Shown: piece after piece, positions 53,237-61,875 of the stretch
Layout: each line of letters starts with the position of its first letter
Position numbering within the stretch: position 1 is the stretch's first letter
DNA from: Undibacterium pigrum
GTDB taxonomy: Bacteria > Pseudomonadota > Gammaproteobacteria > Burkholderiales > Burkholderiaceae_D
Direction of reading: 5' to 3'
Assembly (NCBI RefSeq): GCF_003201815.1
Contig: NZ_QJKB01000009.1
Coordinates: 62,001-126,000, forward strand
DNA: 64,000 nt
Notes under the pieces: generated by a model
The model's database searches: none
The model's input: the letters and a program-made list of their open reading frames with translations, nothing else
Told to the model about the DNA's origin: nothing
Translations under genes and position numbers: made by a program

Positions 53237-53686
53237 TCAATGCTGCGTTGCCTGGTTCAAGGGTTTCGCGATAGCCTTGACTTCTATGGTTTCGCGCTTC
53301 TTGTCCTTGCCTTCGACAACCAGGGTAACCGGCACTACATCGCCATCCTTGACCTGGGCTTTCAAGTCCATCAGCATGATGTGATAAGCACCAGGCTTAA
53401 GCTCCACAGCCTTGCCTGCTGGCAGGTCTATGCTGTCAACGGCACGCATCTTCATCATGTTGTCGGCCATTTCCATTTTATGGATTTCGGCTACACCCGC
53501 TACTGGCGAGCGCACTTCCAGCAAGCGCACATCCTTGGCCGATTTGAGTTGCATGAAAGCACCCGTTGCTTTTTGCTGTGCCACAGTAGCGCGCACCCAG
53601 GCATCGCTGACTGTCACTTGCGCCTGAGCAGAAATAGCCAACACTGAAGCGGCAACTGCCACCATGATTTTATTGATATTGTTCAT
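53237..53686 (-). CDS. PCu(A)C-type periplasmic copper chaperone
   Basis: 149 residues with a signal peptide (cut after AQA). The copper ligands are in the pattern of the PCuAC family: EIHKMEMADNMMKM and YHIMLM (H-x-M). It delivers Cu(I) to the CuA site of cytochrome oxidase, usually with Sco, encoded next. AAGGAAAA precedes the ATG. Confidence 0.93.
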   Translation of the reverse strand: MNNINKIMVAVAASVLAISAQAQVTVSDAWVRATVAQQKATGAFMQLKSAKDVRLLEVRSPVAGVAEIHKMEMADNMMKMRAVDSIDLPAGKAVELKPGAYHIMLMDLKAQVKDGDVVPVTLVVEGKDKKRETIEVKAIAKPLNQATQH

Positions 53687-53721
53687 ATTGTTTTCCTTGA
53701 GATAATTGATAGATTAACAGT

Positions 53722-54297
53722 TCAGGCAGCCATCAGTGCACGCAAATCTGCTGCACATTGCTCTGCTGTCTGTTCATGTTTCAAAGCCAGACGGATTTTT
53801 CCCTGGGCATCAAACACATAAGTGATGGCCGTATGATCCATCGTATAAGAACTGCCACTGGGCACTTTTTGGTAAAATACCTTGAAGTCAGCGGCCACTT
53901 CTTGCGTTTTCTTCATATCACCATACAAGCCCAAAAAGCCGGGGTCAAATGCTTTCATATATTGCGCCAGCAATTCCGGGGTATCTCTTTCCGGGTCTAT
54001 GGTAATGAAAATCACCTGCAATTGCTCAGCCTTGTCAGCCAATAATTTGCGTATGTGTACAGCACGGCTCAGGGCCGTAGGACAAACATCAGGGCATTGG
54101 GTAAAGCCAAAAAATATCAGCAGATACTTGCCCTTGAAACTGGCCAGGCTGTACTCCTTGCCATCATGCCCGCGCAGTTGAAAATCACTGGCATATTTAG
54201 CACCGGTAATATCAATGCCATTAAAAGCCACAGGCGTGCGGCTGCAAGCCAGCAATGACATGCTGCCAAGCAGCGTCAATACGGAACGACGTTTCAT
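53722..54297 (-). CDS. Sco/SenC-family copper chaperone
   Basis: 191 residues from the ATG 54297 (an upstream ATG is at 54324). Lipoprotein-like signal (LTLLGSMSLLACS). Copper-binding CPDVC in FFGFTQCPDVCPTAL and a distal His in YTMDHTAITYVFD. It works with PCuAC in assembly of the cytochrome oxidase CuA centre. Confidence 0.93.
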   Translation of the reverse strand: MKRRSVLTLLGSMSLLACSRTPVAFNGIDITGAKYASDFQLRGHDGKEYSLASFKGKYLLIFFGFTQCPDVCPTALSRAVHIRKLLADKAEQLQVIFITIDPERDTPELLAQYMKAFDPGFLGLYGDMKKTQEVAADFKVFYQKVPSGSSYTMDHTAITYVFDAQGKIRLALKHEQTAEQCAADLRALMAA

Positions 54298-54394
54298 TTC
54301 GGTTTCGTTTTCTTCACTCACCATAAGGGATGGTGATGGATTAATGTCGCTTTACCCGCGCTCAACAATGGACGCAGGTAAAACCGGAAGATAT

Positions 54395-54820
54395 TTAAGC
54401 AAAAGAGATGGGCGGGCCACGCGGCTGCGCAGCGATCCAGATAAAAAGAATATGCGATGAAAGATAAAACAGTGGCGGCATAGCCTCTGCCCCATTGCCC
54501 GGCGCGACATCAGCAAGCAGCCCCGGCAATACAAAATCATGTCCCGCATGCGGCAAGCAATAAGCACAATGCGCTGCCATATGCCGCTGGTCCTGCCCAG
54601 GCTTGCCAGCCACCAGCTTGATAAGCTTGCCTGTCACGGCATCAATCAGCTTGACACCCTCGACACTGCAAACCTCAACAACCCCGGGCTTGCTACCTGC
54701 AAGCGTTCCTGACGCCATTCCCCCGGCCATGGCTGGCAATAAACCACTAAGCACATTAACCAACAAGGCAAGACAGGCAAGCCATATAGTTAATTGTCTG
54801 AGTCGGGAAGAAATACGCAT
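54395..54820 (-). CDS. DUF2946 membrane/periplasmic protein
   Basis: 141 residues from 54820. One N-terminal helix (LTIWLACLALLVNVLSGLLPAMAGG), then CSVEG and a characteristic HCAYCLPHAGHD (Cys/His cluster), and a final hydrophobic stretch. DUF2946 often occurs with copper genes. First gene of the copper run. Confidence 0.85.
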   Translation of the reverse strand: MRISSRLRQLTIWLACLALLVNVLSGLLPAMAGGMASGTLAGSKPGVVEVCSVEGVKLIDAVTGKLIKLVAGKPGQDQRHMAAHCAYCLPHAGHDFVLPGLLADVAPGNGAEAMPPLFYLSSHILFIWIAAQPRGPPISFA

Positions 54821-55026
54821 GGGCAGATTATAACCAATGCAAGCCTGATTAACCATCAGCCAAGGATATTGCTTTTATGCCAGTAAAAAATAATTTCAAT
54901 CTGGCTGTAAATTTCCCCCCTCCCTTGCGAATAACAGAATAAGAGTTTGGCGATGCGAGATGGATGCACGGTAGATCCAGGATTTAAGGCACGCCAAACA
55001 TGAATTCAATATTTCAGGGAGATATC

Positions 55027-55809
55027 ATGTCTGTTTTGCTACGCGGTTTCATCTATAGTTTTTTTCTTGTCTGCTGGTGTGGTGCTGCAATTGCGCAGCC
55101 TGCCAAGAGCAGTCCTTCCGCTTCTATACCTACCCCCGCCAGCCTGGCGCTGGAGGCTATCATGCAGCGCCATTTGGCTGCGCTGGGGGATTTCAGCAAG
55201 GTGCAGTCGCGCCGGGCCAGGCTGCGCATCATAGGGCTGGCACCATTTGAGATACCGACAACGGTGGAAGCGAAACGGCCAAATTTACTGCGCCGGGATG
55301 TGTCGGTACAGGGGCAGTTGCAGGTATCAAGTTATGACGGCAAGGACGCGTGGAAGATAGACCCTTTCCTGCCTAGTGGCAAACGGGCTGTTGATATGCC
55401 TACGGAAGAATTACCTGCCATGCTGGAAGAAAGTTATTTTGACGGCATTTTGGTGGCGGCGCAAAAGCAGGGCTTCCCCTTGCAGTATGCCGGGCTGGAT
55501 ACTCAGGATGGGCGACGTGTACATGTATTGAAAGTCAGCGTACCGGCCACGGGTGAATCAACTATTTATCTGGATGCCGATAGTTTTCTGGAAATCAAGC
55601 GCCTGCAAAAACGCCCGGTCATGGGTCGCATGACTGAGCTGGAAGTGTATACCAGCGACTATCGCATGCAGGATGGCCTGATGATGGCTTATCGCTTTGA
55701 GATAGGCACCAAGGGAGCAAGCGCAACGCAACGCATGAGCATGGTGGTGGACGCGGTGGAAAATAATCCGGCGATTGCTCTTAGCCGTTTTCAACGCACC
55801 GGGAATTGA
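55027..55809 (+). CDS. LolA-like secreted protein
   Basis: 260 residues from ATG 55027 with GGGAG upstream. Signal peptide ends ...GAAIAQ. The rest resembles LolA-like lipoprotein-sorting folds (AIMQRHLAALGDFSKVQSRRARLRIIGL, TIYLDADSFLEIKRLQ). The next gene starts six bases after its stop. Confidence 0.78.
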   Translation: MSVLLRGFIYSFFLVCWCGAAIAQPAKSSPSASIPTPASLALEAIMQRHLAALGDFSKVQSRRARLRIIGLAPFEIPTTVEAKRPNLLRRDVSVQGQLQVSSYDGKDAWKIDPFLPSGKRAVDMPTEELPAMLEESYFDGILVAAQKQGFPLQYAGLDTQDGRRVHVLKVSVPATGESTIYLDADSFLEIKRLQKRPVMGRMTELEVYTSDYRMQDGLMMAYRFEIGTKGASATQRMSMVVDAVENNPAIALSRFQRTGN

Positions 55810-55815
55810 GCCGTC

Positions 55816-57090
55816 ATGCAAAGCAATGTGATGATGGATACGGCTACTCCAGCTACATCAACTGCGTCGCCCGCAATAGCCAGGCCGGCGACAGTTGCAA
55901 CCCCGACGGAACGCCTGCATGGCCTGGATGCCTTGCGTGCCGGGGCTTTGATGCTGGGTGTGCTGCTGCATGCCAGCATGTCTTTTTTACCTGGCGCAAA
56001 ATTCTTTTGGGTGGTTAGCGACAATCAAAAAACTGAATTGCTGGGGCCAGTATTTTTTGTTATCCACCAGTTCAGGATGCCACTGTTTTTTATGCTGGCT
56101 GGTTATTTTGCGCATATGGCTTTGCAAAAGAAGGGCTTGCCGGTTTTTGTCAAAGACAGATTGAAACGTATAGCCCTGCCCTTGCTGCTTGGCTGGCCTG
56201 TGATATTTACCGCCATCGTTGCTGCCATTGTGCTGGCGGCCTGGGTACGCAATGGTGGCAGCCTGCCAAGCAAGTCACCACCCTCGCCTGCTTTTACGGC
56301 TGATAGTTTTCCACTGGCGCACTTGTGGTTCTTGTATATGCTGGCGCTGCTGTATGCGGTGTACCTCAGTGTCTGGGCATGCTGCAGGCAGTTGGGGGCG
56401 CTGCCACGTCTGCAGCGTTTTGCAGATGTGCTGACGCCTGCGCTGGCAGGCTGGTTTGGCCCTGTCTTGCTGGCGCTGCCAGTGGCACTGGCCCTGTTTT
56501 ATACACCTTACTGGGTCAGTTGGTTTGGCGTACCTACGCCTGATCAGTCACTCTACCCTGGCCGTGCTGCCTGGGTCAGTTTTGGGATGGCGTTTGGTTT
56601 TGGCTGGATGTTGCAGCAGTCACCAGCCAGCCTGATGCAGTGGCAAAAGCGCTGGGCCTGGCATTTGTGCCTGGCTGTCTTGATGGCAGGAGTCTGTTTA
56701 TATTTGACAGAACTGGCACCGCAATTGATGCCAGCGGTTCATGATGAAAACAAATTGATCTATGCCTGCCTGTATGCGACAGCCGCCTGGAATTTTTGTT
56801 TTGGCCTGACAGGCATGGCATTAAAATTCATGCATCATGCAAGCCTGGGAATACGGTATCTGGCAGATGCTTCTTACTGGGTTTATCTGGTGCATCTGCC
56901 GCTGGTAATGGCTTTGCAGGCACTGGTGTCGCGCAGTGAATGGCACTGGGTGTTCAAACTAGCGGCGGTCTTGCTGGGAACGCTGACGGTGGCTTTACTG
57001 AGTTATCACTATCTGGTGAGGTTTACTTTTATCGGCAAGGTTTTGAATGGCCAGCGCCAGTCAAAGCCTGCACGAGCTGAAGATACATAA
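55816..57090 (+). CDS. Acyltransferase family 3 membrane protein (MdoC-like)
   Basis: 424 residues with ten or more hydrophobic helices. Family motifs: ERLHGLDALRAGALMLGVLLHASMSF at the start (conserved His) and FFVIHQFRMPLFFMLAGYFA. Such enzymes transfer succinyl or acetyl groups to glycans across the membrane. Co-transcribed with the LolA-like gene. Confidence 0.88.
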   Translation: MQSNVMMDTATPATSTASPAIARPATVATPTERLHGLDALRAGALMLGVLLHASMSFLPGAKFFWVVSDNQKTELLGPVFFVIHQFRMPLFFMLAGYFAHMALQKKGLPVFVKDRLKRIALPLLLGWPVIFTAIVAAIVLAAWVRNGGSLPSKSPPSPAFTADSFPLAHLWFLYMLALLYAVYLSVWACCRQLGALPRLQRFADVLTPALAGWFGPVLLALPVALALFYTPYWVSWFGVPTPDQSLYPGRAAWVSFGMAFGFGWMLQQSPASLMQWQKRWAWHLCLAVLMAGVCLYLTELAPQLMPAVHDENKLIYACLYATAAWNFCFGLTGMALKFMHHASLGIRYLADASYWVYLVHLPLVMALQALVSRSEWHWVFKLAAVLLGTLTVALLSYHYLVRFTFIGKVLNGQRQSKPARAEDT

Positions 57091-57104
57091 ACAAGCTGAA
57101 GCAT

Positions 57105-57602
57105 ATGGACGAAGAACTCTTCTTGCAGCAACTCGCTTCACATAAACGCCTGTTATACAAGGTGGCGTATAGCTATTGCCGTCATGCTGAAGACAGGCGT
57201 GATCTGGTGCAGGACATGGTCATGCAGTTGTGGCGCTCGTTTCGCAGCTTTGACCAGCGCGTGCAGTTTTCTACCTGGATGTACCGCATTGCCATGAACG
57301 TGGCGATCTCACACTACCGCAGTGAGACACGACAAGTGCGCGATACTTTACCGCTGGAAGAGTTTGGCCTGGATATTGCCGAGGCTGACCAGCTCTATAG
57401 CGCCCAGAGCGACAATATGCGCACGCTGGACAAGCTCATCAGCGAGCTGGACGAACTTAACCGCGCATTGATCCTGTTGTTCATGGATGGTTATAGCAAC
57501 GATGAAATCGCCAGCATCATGGGCTTGAACGCCAGTAATGTTGCAACGCGTATGACACGCATCAAACAAAAATTGCAAACCCGCTTTGCAGAAGGAAACT
57601 AA
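57105..57602 (+). CDS. ECF-type RNA polymerase sigma factor
   Basis: 165 residues. Region 2: HKRLLYKVAYSYCRHAEDRRDLVQDMVMQLWRSFRSFD...FSTWMYRIAMNVAISHYR. Region 4: LNRALILLFMDGYSNDEIASIMGLNASNVATRMTRIKQKLQ. Starts 14 bases after the acyltransferase; the next gene begins one base after its stop. Confidence 0.92.
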   Translation: MDEELFLQQLASHKRLLYKVAYSYCRHAEDRRDLVQDMVMQLWRSFRSFDQRVQFSTWMYRIAMNVAISHYRSETRQVRDTLPLEEFGLDIAEADQLYSAQSDNMRTLDKLISELDELNRALILLFMDGYSNDEIASIMGLNASNVATRMTRIKQKLQTRFAEGN

Positions 57603-57603
57603 G

Positions 57604-58308
57604 ATGAATCTCGATCTTTTGAAAGCCGAATGGGACGCCAGGGACCAGCGCCTGGAGCAGGCAGTGAGAATGAACACCCAGATGCTGCGTCTGTCTTTAC
57701 TGGAACAACACAGGCGCGACATCGCAAAATGGGGTTGGACCGATAAATATGAAATCATTACCGGCATACCTGTCGTTGTTTACCTTATCTGGTTCCTGGG
57801 CAAGCATATCAGCGAATGGCAATTTGCCCTGCCCGCCCTGGCCCTGCTGGCCTGGACTATTCCTATGCCCATACTTAATCACAGGCTGCGCCATGCCTTG
57901 CAAGGCATGGATTTTGGGCAGCCCATCACGGTAGTACAAAAACGCTTGGCTGAGCATAAGGCCAGACGGCTGAACTTGTTCAAGTGGGCATTTCTATTGG
58001 GGCAGGTAGTGTGGTTCATACCCTTCATCATTGTGCTTTTTAAAGGAGTATTCGGGGTGGATTTGTATTTGAAAACCGAGAACTTCATCCTGCCCAGCCT
58101 GATAGGGGGCATATTGTTTATACCATTGGCGATCGGTATTTCCAGGCTGTTGTCCGGCAAGCTGACTCACTCTGCCCGCTTCCAGGCTTTTACTGATGCC
58201 CTGGCAGGCAAGAACATTATCCAGAGCCGCCAGTTCATCGCCAGGATTGCCCAGTTTGAAGAAACGCCGGTTGAAAGCGGCATTGGCGACAAGCAGCCAA
58301 ATAGCTGA
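57604..58308 (+). CDS. Membrane protein encoded with the sigma factor
   Basis: 234 residues from the ATG 57604 with AAGGAAA upstream. Four hydrophobic helices after an amphipathic N-terminal region (LKAEWDARDQRLEQAVRMNTQMLRLSLLEQHRRD). Its position suggests that it acts as the sigma factor's membrane partner or anti-sigma factor, but no zinc motif is visible. Confidence 0.75.
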   Translation: MNLDLLKAEWDARDQRLEQAVRMNTQMLRLSLLEQHRRDIAKWGWTDKYEIITGIPVVVYLIWFLGKHISEWQFALPALALLAWTIPMPILNHRLRHALQGMDFGQPITVVQKRLAEHKARRLNLFKWAFLLGQVVWFIPFIIVLFKGVFGVDLYLKTENFILPSLIGGILFIPLAIGISRLLSGKLTHSARFQAFTDALAGKNIIQSRQFIARIAQFEETPVESGIGDKQPNS

Positions 58309-58407
58309 TTTTTTGAGCTGATTTTTTGATTTGGAGCGCATAAATCATGTTATCTTTAAGGCCATTTTTTAATGCTGTTTTTTCTCATATCCGCCTTGAG
58401 GTCAACC

Positions 58408-60705
58408 ATGCGTTTCTACATTCATCTTGCCGCTGCTGTTGTTTTATTGAACCTGCAAAATGCTGTTGTAGCACAGACGAATGATGAGCCAGTCGCAATT
58501 GCTGGACCAGGCCTGACCCAGACGGCCACGATGGATAAGAGCATGGCTGCACTGGCAAAGTCTCTGCTTGAACGTGGTGGCATGGAAGGAAAAAAATGGG
58601 ATGCCAATCAATTGTTTCGCCTGCAGTTACTCACATCACAGCCGGAGTCTGCCCGCCAGGCCATACAGGAATGGCGGGCGCAGGCAAAGCAGCGTGGGCA
58701 AAACAATACCGGCACTTTGTTTGTTGCCTATGACTTGTATGCCAGAACGCTGGAATTGCAAACCCAGCAGAAGCTGAGTTTCGAAGAGGCATACAAGCTG
58801 GCTTTCAGGGACGTGTTTGCTGGCCTGGATGATTTGCAGGCAGACGATGCGACTTTCTCGCTGGGCACTTCGGCTGAACGCCTGGAAGTGGATTTGCAGC
58901 GACAGTTGAAAGAGCATGCCGGCAAAACAGCCTTGCCTGTGAAAGATGCCCTGAACCTGAGTCGCCAGTATCTGGCATGGCTGGTGTATTCAAAGATTAA
59001 TCCATTAAGCCCGGCCATGTTGAAAGAAGATGAACAGCGGCGCTTTATCACGGAAGAATTACTGATACCCACTGCAGATGGTGCGCGCATCTCCACCCTG
59101 CTGATACGCCCCAAAGGTAAAGATAAAAATACGGATACAAAAAAGTATCCGACATTAATGACCTTTACCATTTATGCCGACGATAACTGGAGTCGCGCCG
59201 ATGCAAAGAAAATGGCCTCGCATGGTTATGCTGGCATCGTCAGTTTTACTCGCGGCAAGGGCCGCAGCCCTGATGCCATCGTCCCTTATGAACATGATGG
59301 TGACGATGCCCGCGCTGTCATAGCCTGGATAGAAAAACAGGGCTGGAGTGATGGCAGGGTCGGCATGTATGGTGGAAGTTACAGCGCTTTCACGCAATGG
59401 TCAGTCGCAAAGAAAATACCGAAGTCGCTGAAAGCGATGGCGGTGTCTGCCAGTGCCGCGCCAGGTGTTGACATACCAGCCGAGGGTAATGTCTTCATGA
59501 ATTTTCTGTATCCATGGGTACCCTATGTGACGAACAACAAGACCCTGGACAATGAGGCCTATGGTGATGAAAAGCGCTGGCAGAATCTCGACAAGGCCTG
59601 GTACCAGAAAGGCATAGCTTACCGCGAACTTGACAGCATAGACGGGGTTGCCAATCCTGTGCACAGGCGCTGGCTGCAGCATCCTGCTTATGACCAATAC
59701 TGGCAAGCCATGATCCCGTACCAGCAAGAATTCTCAGCGGTGAATATCCCCATCCTGAGTACCACCGGTTATTTCGATGGTGCGCAAGTCGGCGCCCTGT
59801 ATTATTTCCAGGAGCACAGTCGTTATCTGCCCAATGCTGACCACACTTTACTGATAGGCCCTTACAGCCATTTTGCCATGCAAGCTGGCATACCAGCCAA
59901 TGAATCTGGCTACACCGTAGAAGAAGTCGCCAAACAGGATTTGCAGGCATTGCGCTTGCAATGGCTGGACCATCAATTCAAAGGCACACCTAAACCGGCT
60001 ATCCTGAAAGACAAGGTCAACTATCAGGTCATGGGCGCGAATATCTGGAAGCATGCCCCCAGCCTGGCTGCCATGCAAAGTACGCATGTTGACTATTATC
60101 TCGGCAAGCCAGCACAACAAAATACCAGCTACAGCTTGCTGCAAAAGCCTGATGCGAAACAACCACCACTTAAGCTGACTGTGGATATGAGCAAGCGTGA
60201 CGATGTCAATCAACAGGAAAGCCTGCCGCGCGTCAGCAAGACTTTGAACAGCCGCAACGCCCTGGCCTTTGTCTCAGATGTATTGCCTCAAGCGACTGAG
60301 ATCAGCGGTCTGTTTGCGGGTCACCTGGATTTCATCGTCAACAAGAAAGATGTGGACTTGAATGTCACGCTGTTTGAGCAAATGCCGAATGGCGATTATT
60401 TTGAACTGGCTTCTTATCTGGGCCGGGCCAGCTATGCCAAAGACAGTAGCAAGCGCCAGTTACTGCAAGCTGGCAAACGCCAGACTGTCAACTTCACAGC
60501 CAAACGCATCACCAGCAGGCAAATGCAGGCTGGCAGCAAAATCGTGATTGTCGTCGGCATACCGAAACAGGCTGATCTGCAGATCAACTATGGTTCAGGC
60601 AAAGATGTCAGTGATGAAACCATCGCTGATGCAGGTGCGCCAATTCAACTGCAATTATTGAATACCAGTTATATTCGGATACCGCTGGGACAATCCGGCA
60701 AGTAA
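58408..60705 (+). CDS. CocE/NonD-family (S15) serine hydrolase
   Basis: 765 residues from ATG 58408 (GAGGTC upstream), with a signal peptide ending VVAQ. Alpha/beta-hydrolase core: RIGMYGGSYSAFTQ-type nucleophile Ser, LSTTGYFDGAQVG (Asp) and IGPYSHFAM (His), then a jelly-roll-like C-terminal domain. It should cleave esters or acyl-peptides; an N-terminal extension of about 200 residues is not assigned. Confidence 0.88.
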   Translation: MRFYIHLAAAVVLLNLQNAVVAQTNDEPVAIAGPGLTQTATMDKSMAALAKSLLERGGMEGKKWDANQLFRLQLLTSQPESARQAIQEWRAQAKQRGQNNTGTLFVAYDLYARTLELQTQQKLSFEEAYKLAFRDVFAGLDDLQADDATFSLGTSAERLEVDLQRQLKEHAGKTALPVKDALNLSRQYLAWLVYSKINPLSPAMLKEDEQRRFITEELLIPTADGARISTLLIRPKGKDKNTDTKKYPTLMTFTIYADDNWSRADAKKMASHGYAGIVSFTRGKGRSPDAIVPYEHDGDDARAVIAWIEKQGWSDGRVGMYGGSYSAFTQWSVAKKIPKSLKAMAVSASAAPGVDIPAEGNVFMNFLYPWVPYVTNNKTLDNEAYGDEKRWQNLDKAWYQKGIAYRELDSIDGVANPVHRRWLQHPAYDQYWQAMIPYQQEFSAVNIPILSTTGYFDGAQVGALYYFQEHSRYLPNADHTLLIGPYSHFAMQAGIPANESGYTVEEVAKQDLQALRLQWLDHQFKGTPKPAILKDKVNYQVMGANIWKHAPSLAAMQSTHVDYYLGKPAQQNTSYSLLQKPDAKQPPLKLTVDMSKRDDVNQQESLPRVSKTLNSRNALAFVSDVLPQATEISGLFAGHLDFIVNKKDVDLNVTLFEQMPNGDYFELASYLGRASYAKDSSKRQLLQAGKRQTVNFTAKRITSRQMQAGSKIVIVVGIPKQADLQINYGSGKDVSDETIADAGAPIQLQLLNTSYIRIPLGQSGK

Positions 60706-60736
60706 ATCAGCTAAACCAATTCAATGTTATCTGCCC

Positions 60737-61678
60737 ATGATTCCTTATTTCAGCAAAGAACAAGTCAGCACCGCCCTGCCCTATGCCACACTGATACCTG
60801 CCTTGCGGCAGGCTTTTACGCAAGACATGACGGCGCCCAAGCGGCATGCACATACTTTGTCAGAAGCAGATAGCTCCAGCCTGTTATTGATGCCGGTATG
60901 GCAGCCGCAAGGGCATCTGGGCGTGAAGCTGGTGACGGTGGCACCACACAATACTGACATGCCCACTGTGCATGCGGTCTTTATCTTGTTTGATACAAAA
61001 ACAGGTGCACCACTGGCGCTGATGGATGGTGAGGAACTGACTTTGCGACGTACTGCTGCCGCATCAGCTCTCGCATCATCCTATGCTTCACGCAACGATG
61101 CGCAGCATTTGCTGCTGGTGGGGAATGGCAGCCTGGCACCGCATGTCGCCGTTGCGCATTGTCAGAGCAGGGCAATTAGCGATATCAGTATCTGGGGCAG
61201 ATCCGTCGAGAAGTCAGCAAAGACTGCGCAAGTAATACGCGAGCATGCAGAATTGCCCGCACATATCCGATTGCATATTGTCGAAGACCTGGCCAGTGCC
61301 TGCCACGCAGCCGACATCATTTGCTGCGCGACGACCAGCAAGACACCTATCGTATTGAGTGACTATGTCAGAGCAGGTACGCACCTGGATCTCGTTGGCG
61401 GTTTCAAGCCAGACATGCGGGAAGTGGATGATTCATTGATGAGCCGCGCAACCGTGTTTGTCGATACGTATGCTGGCGCCCTTGCGGAAGCTGGAGATAT
61501 TACGCAGACGCTGGCAAATGGCAGTTTATTGAAGTCAGCAATTGTTGCTGAACTGGCGGAGCTGTGTTCTGGCCAACATGCCGGGCGCAAGAGTGCTGCA
61601 GAGATTACCGTGTTTAAATCAGTGGGGACGGCGCTGGAGGATTTGTGTGCGGCGAATTTGGTGTGGGCGGGAGGATGA
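60737..61678 (+). CDS. Ornithine cyclodeaminase/mu-crystallin-family enzyme
   Basis: 313 residues. NAD-binding part with LLLVGNGSLAPHVAVAHC; GEELTLRRTAAASALAS segment; LVGGFKPDMREVDDSLM. Related enzymes include delta1-pyrroline-2-carboxylate reductases and alanine dehydrogenases. Substrate not assignable. 31 bases after the CocE-like gene, probably the same transcript. Confidence 0.88.
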   Translation: MIPYFSKEQVSTALPYATLIPALRQAFTQDMTAPKRHAHTLSEADSSSLLLMPVWQPQGHLGVKLVTVAPHNTDMPTVHAVFILFDTKTGAPLALMDGEELTLRRTAAASALASSYASRNDAQHLLLVGNGSLAPHVAVAHCQSRAISDISIWGRSVEKSAKTAQVIREHAELPAHIRLHIVEDLASACHAADIICCATTSKTPIVLSDYVRAGTHLDLVGGFKPDMREVDDSLMSRATVFVDTYAGALAEAGDITQTLANGSLLKSAIVAELAELCSGQHAGRKSAAEITVFKSVGTALEDLCAANLVWAGG

Positions 61679-61684
61679 TTAAAC

Positions 61685-61830
61685 GTAGGTTGGGCCGGGC
61701 CGCGCTAGGCCGGGCCTCGCCAGGCCGGGCCGCGCTGGGCTACGCTTCATCAGCCCAATACTGTACATCAATAAACGTATACGTCATTTAAACGCCGAGT
61801 GTTGGGCTGATAAACCGTAGCCCAACCTAC
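61685..61830. repeat. 146-bp inverted-repeat element with GC-rich core
   Basis: GTAGGTTGGGC (61685-61695) and GCCCAACCTAC (61820-61830) are exact inverse ends. Inside, GGGCTACGCTTCATCAGCCC and a near inverse of it (from about 61802) form a second pair. The core has three near-copies of GGCCGGGCCGCGC. This looks like a common dispersed intergenic repeat of proteobacteria. No gene. Confidence 0.6.
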
Positions 61831-61875
61831 AGGATAAACGTACCCGGCAATTTATATTCCTTGCCTTGCCGACCT

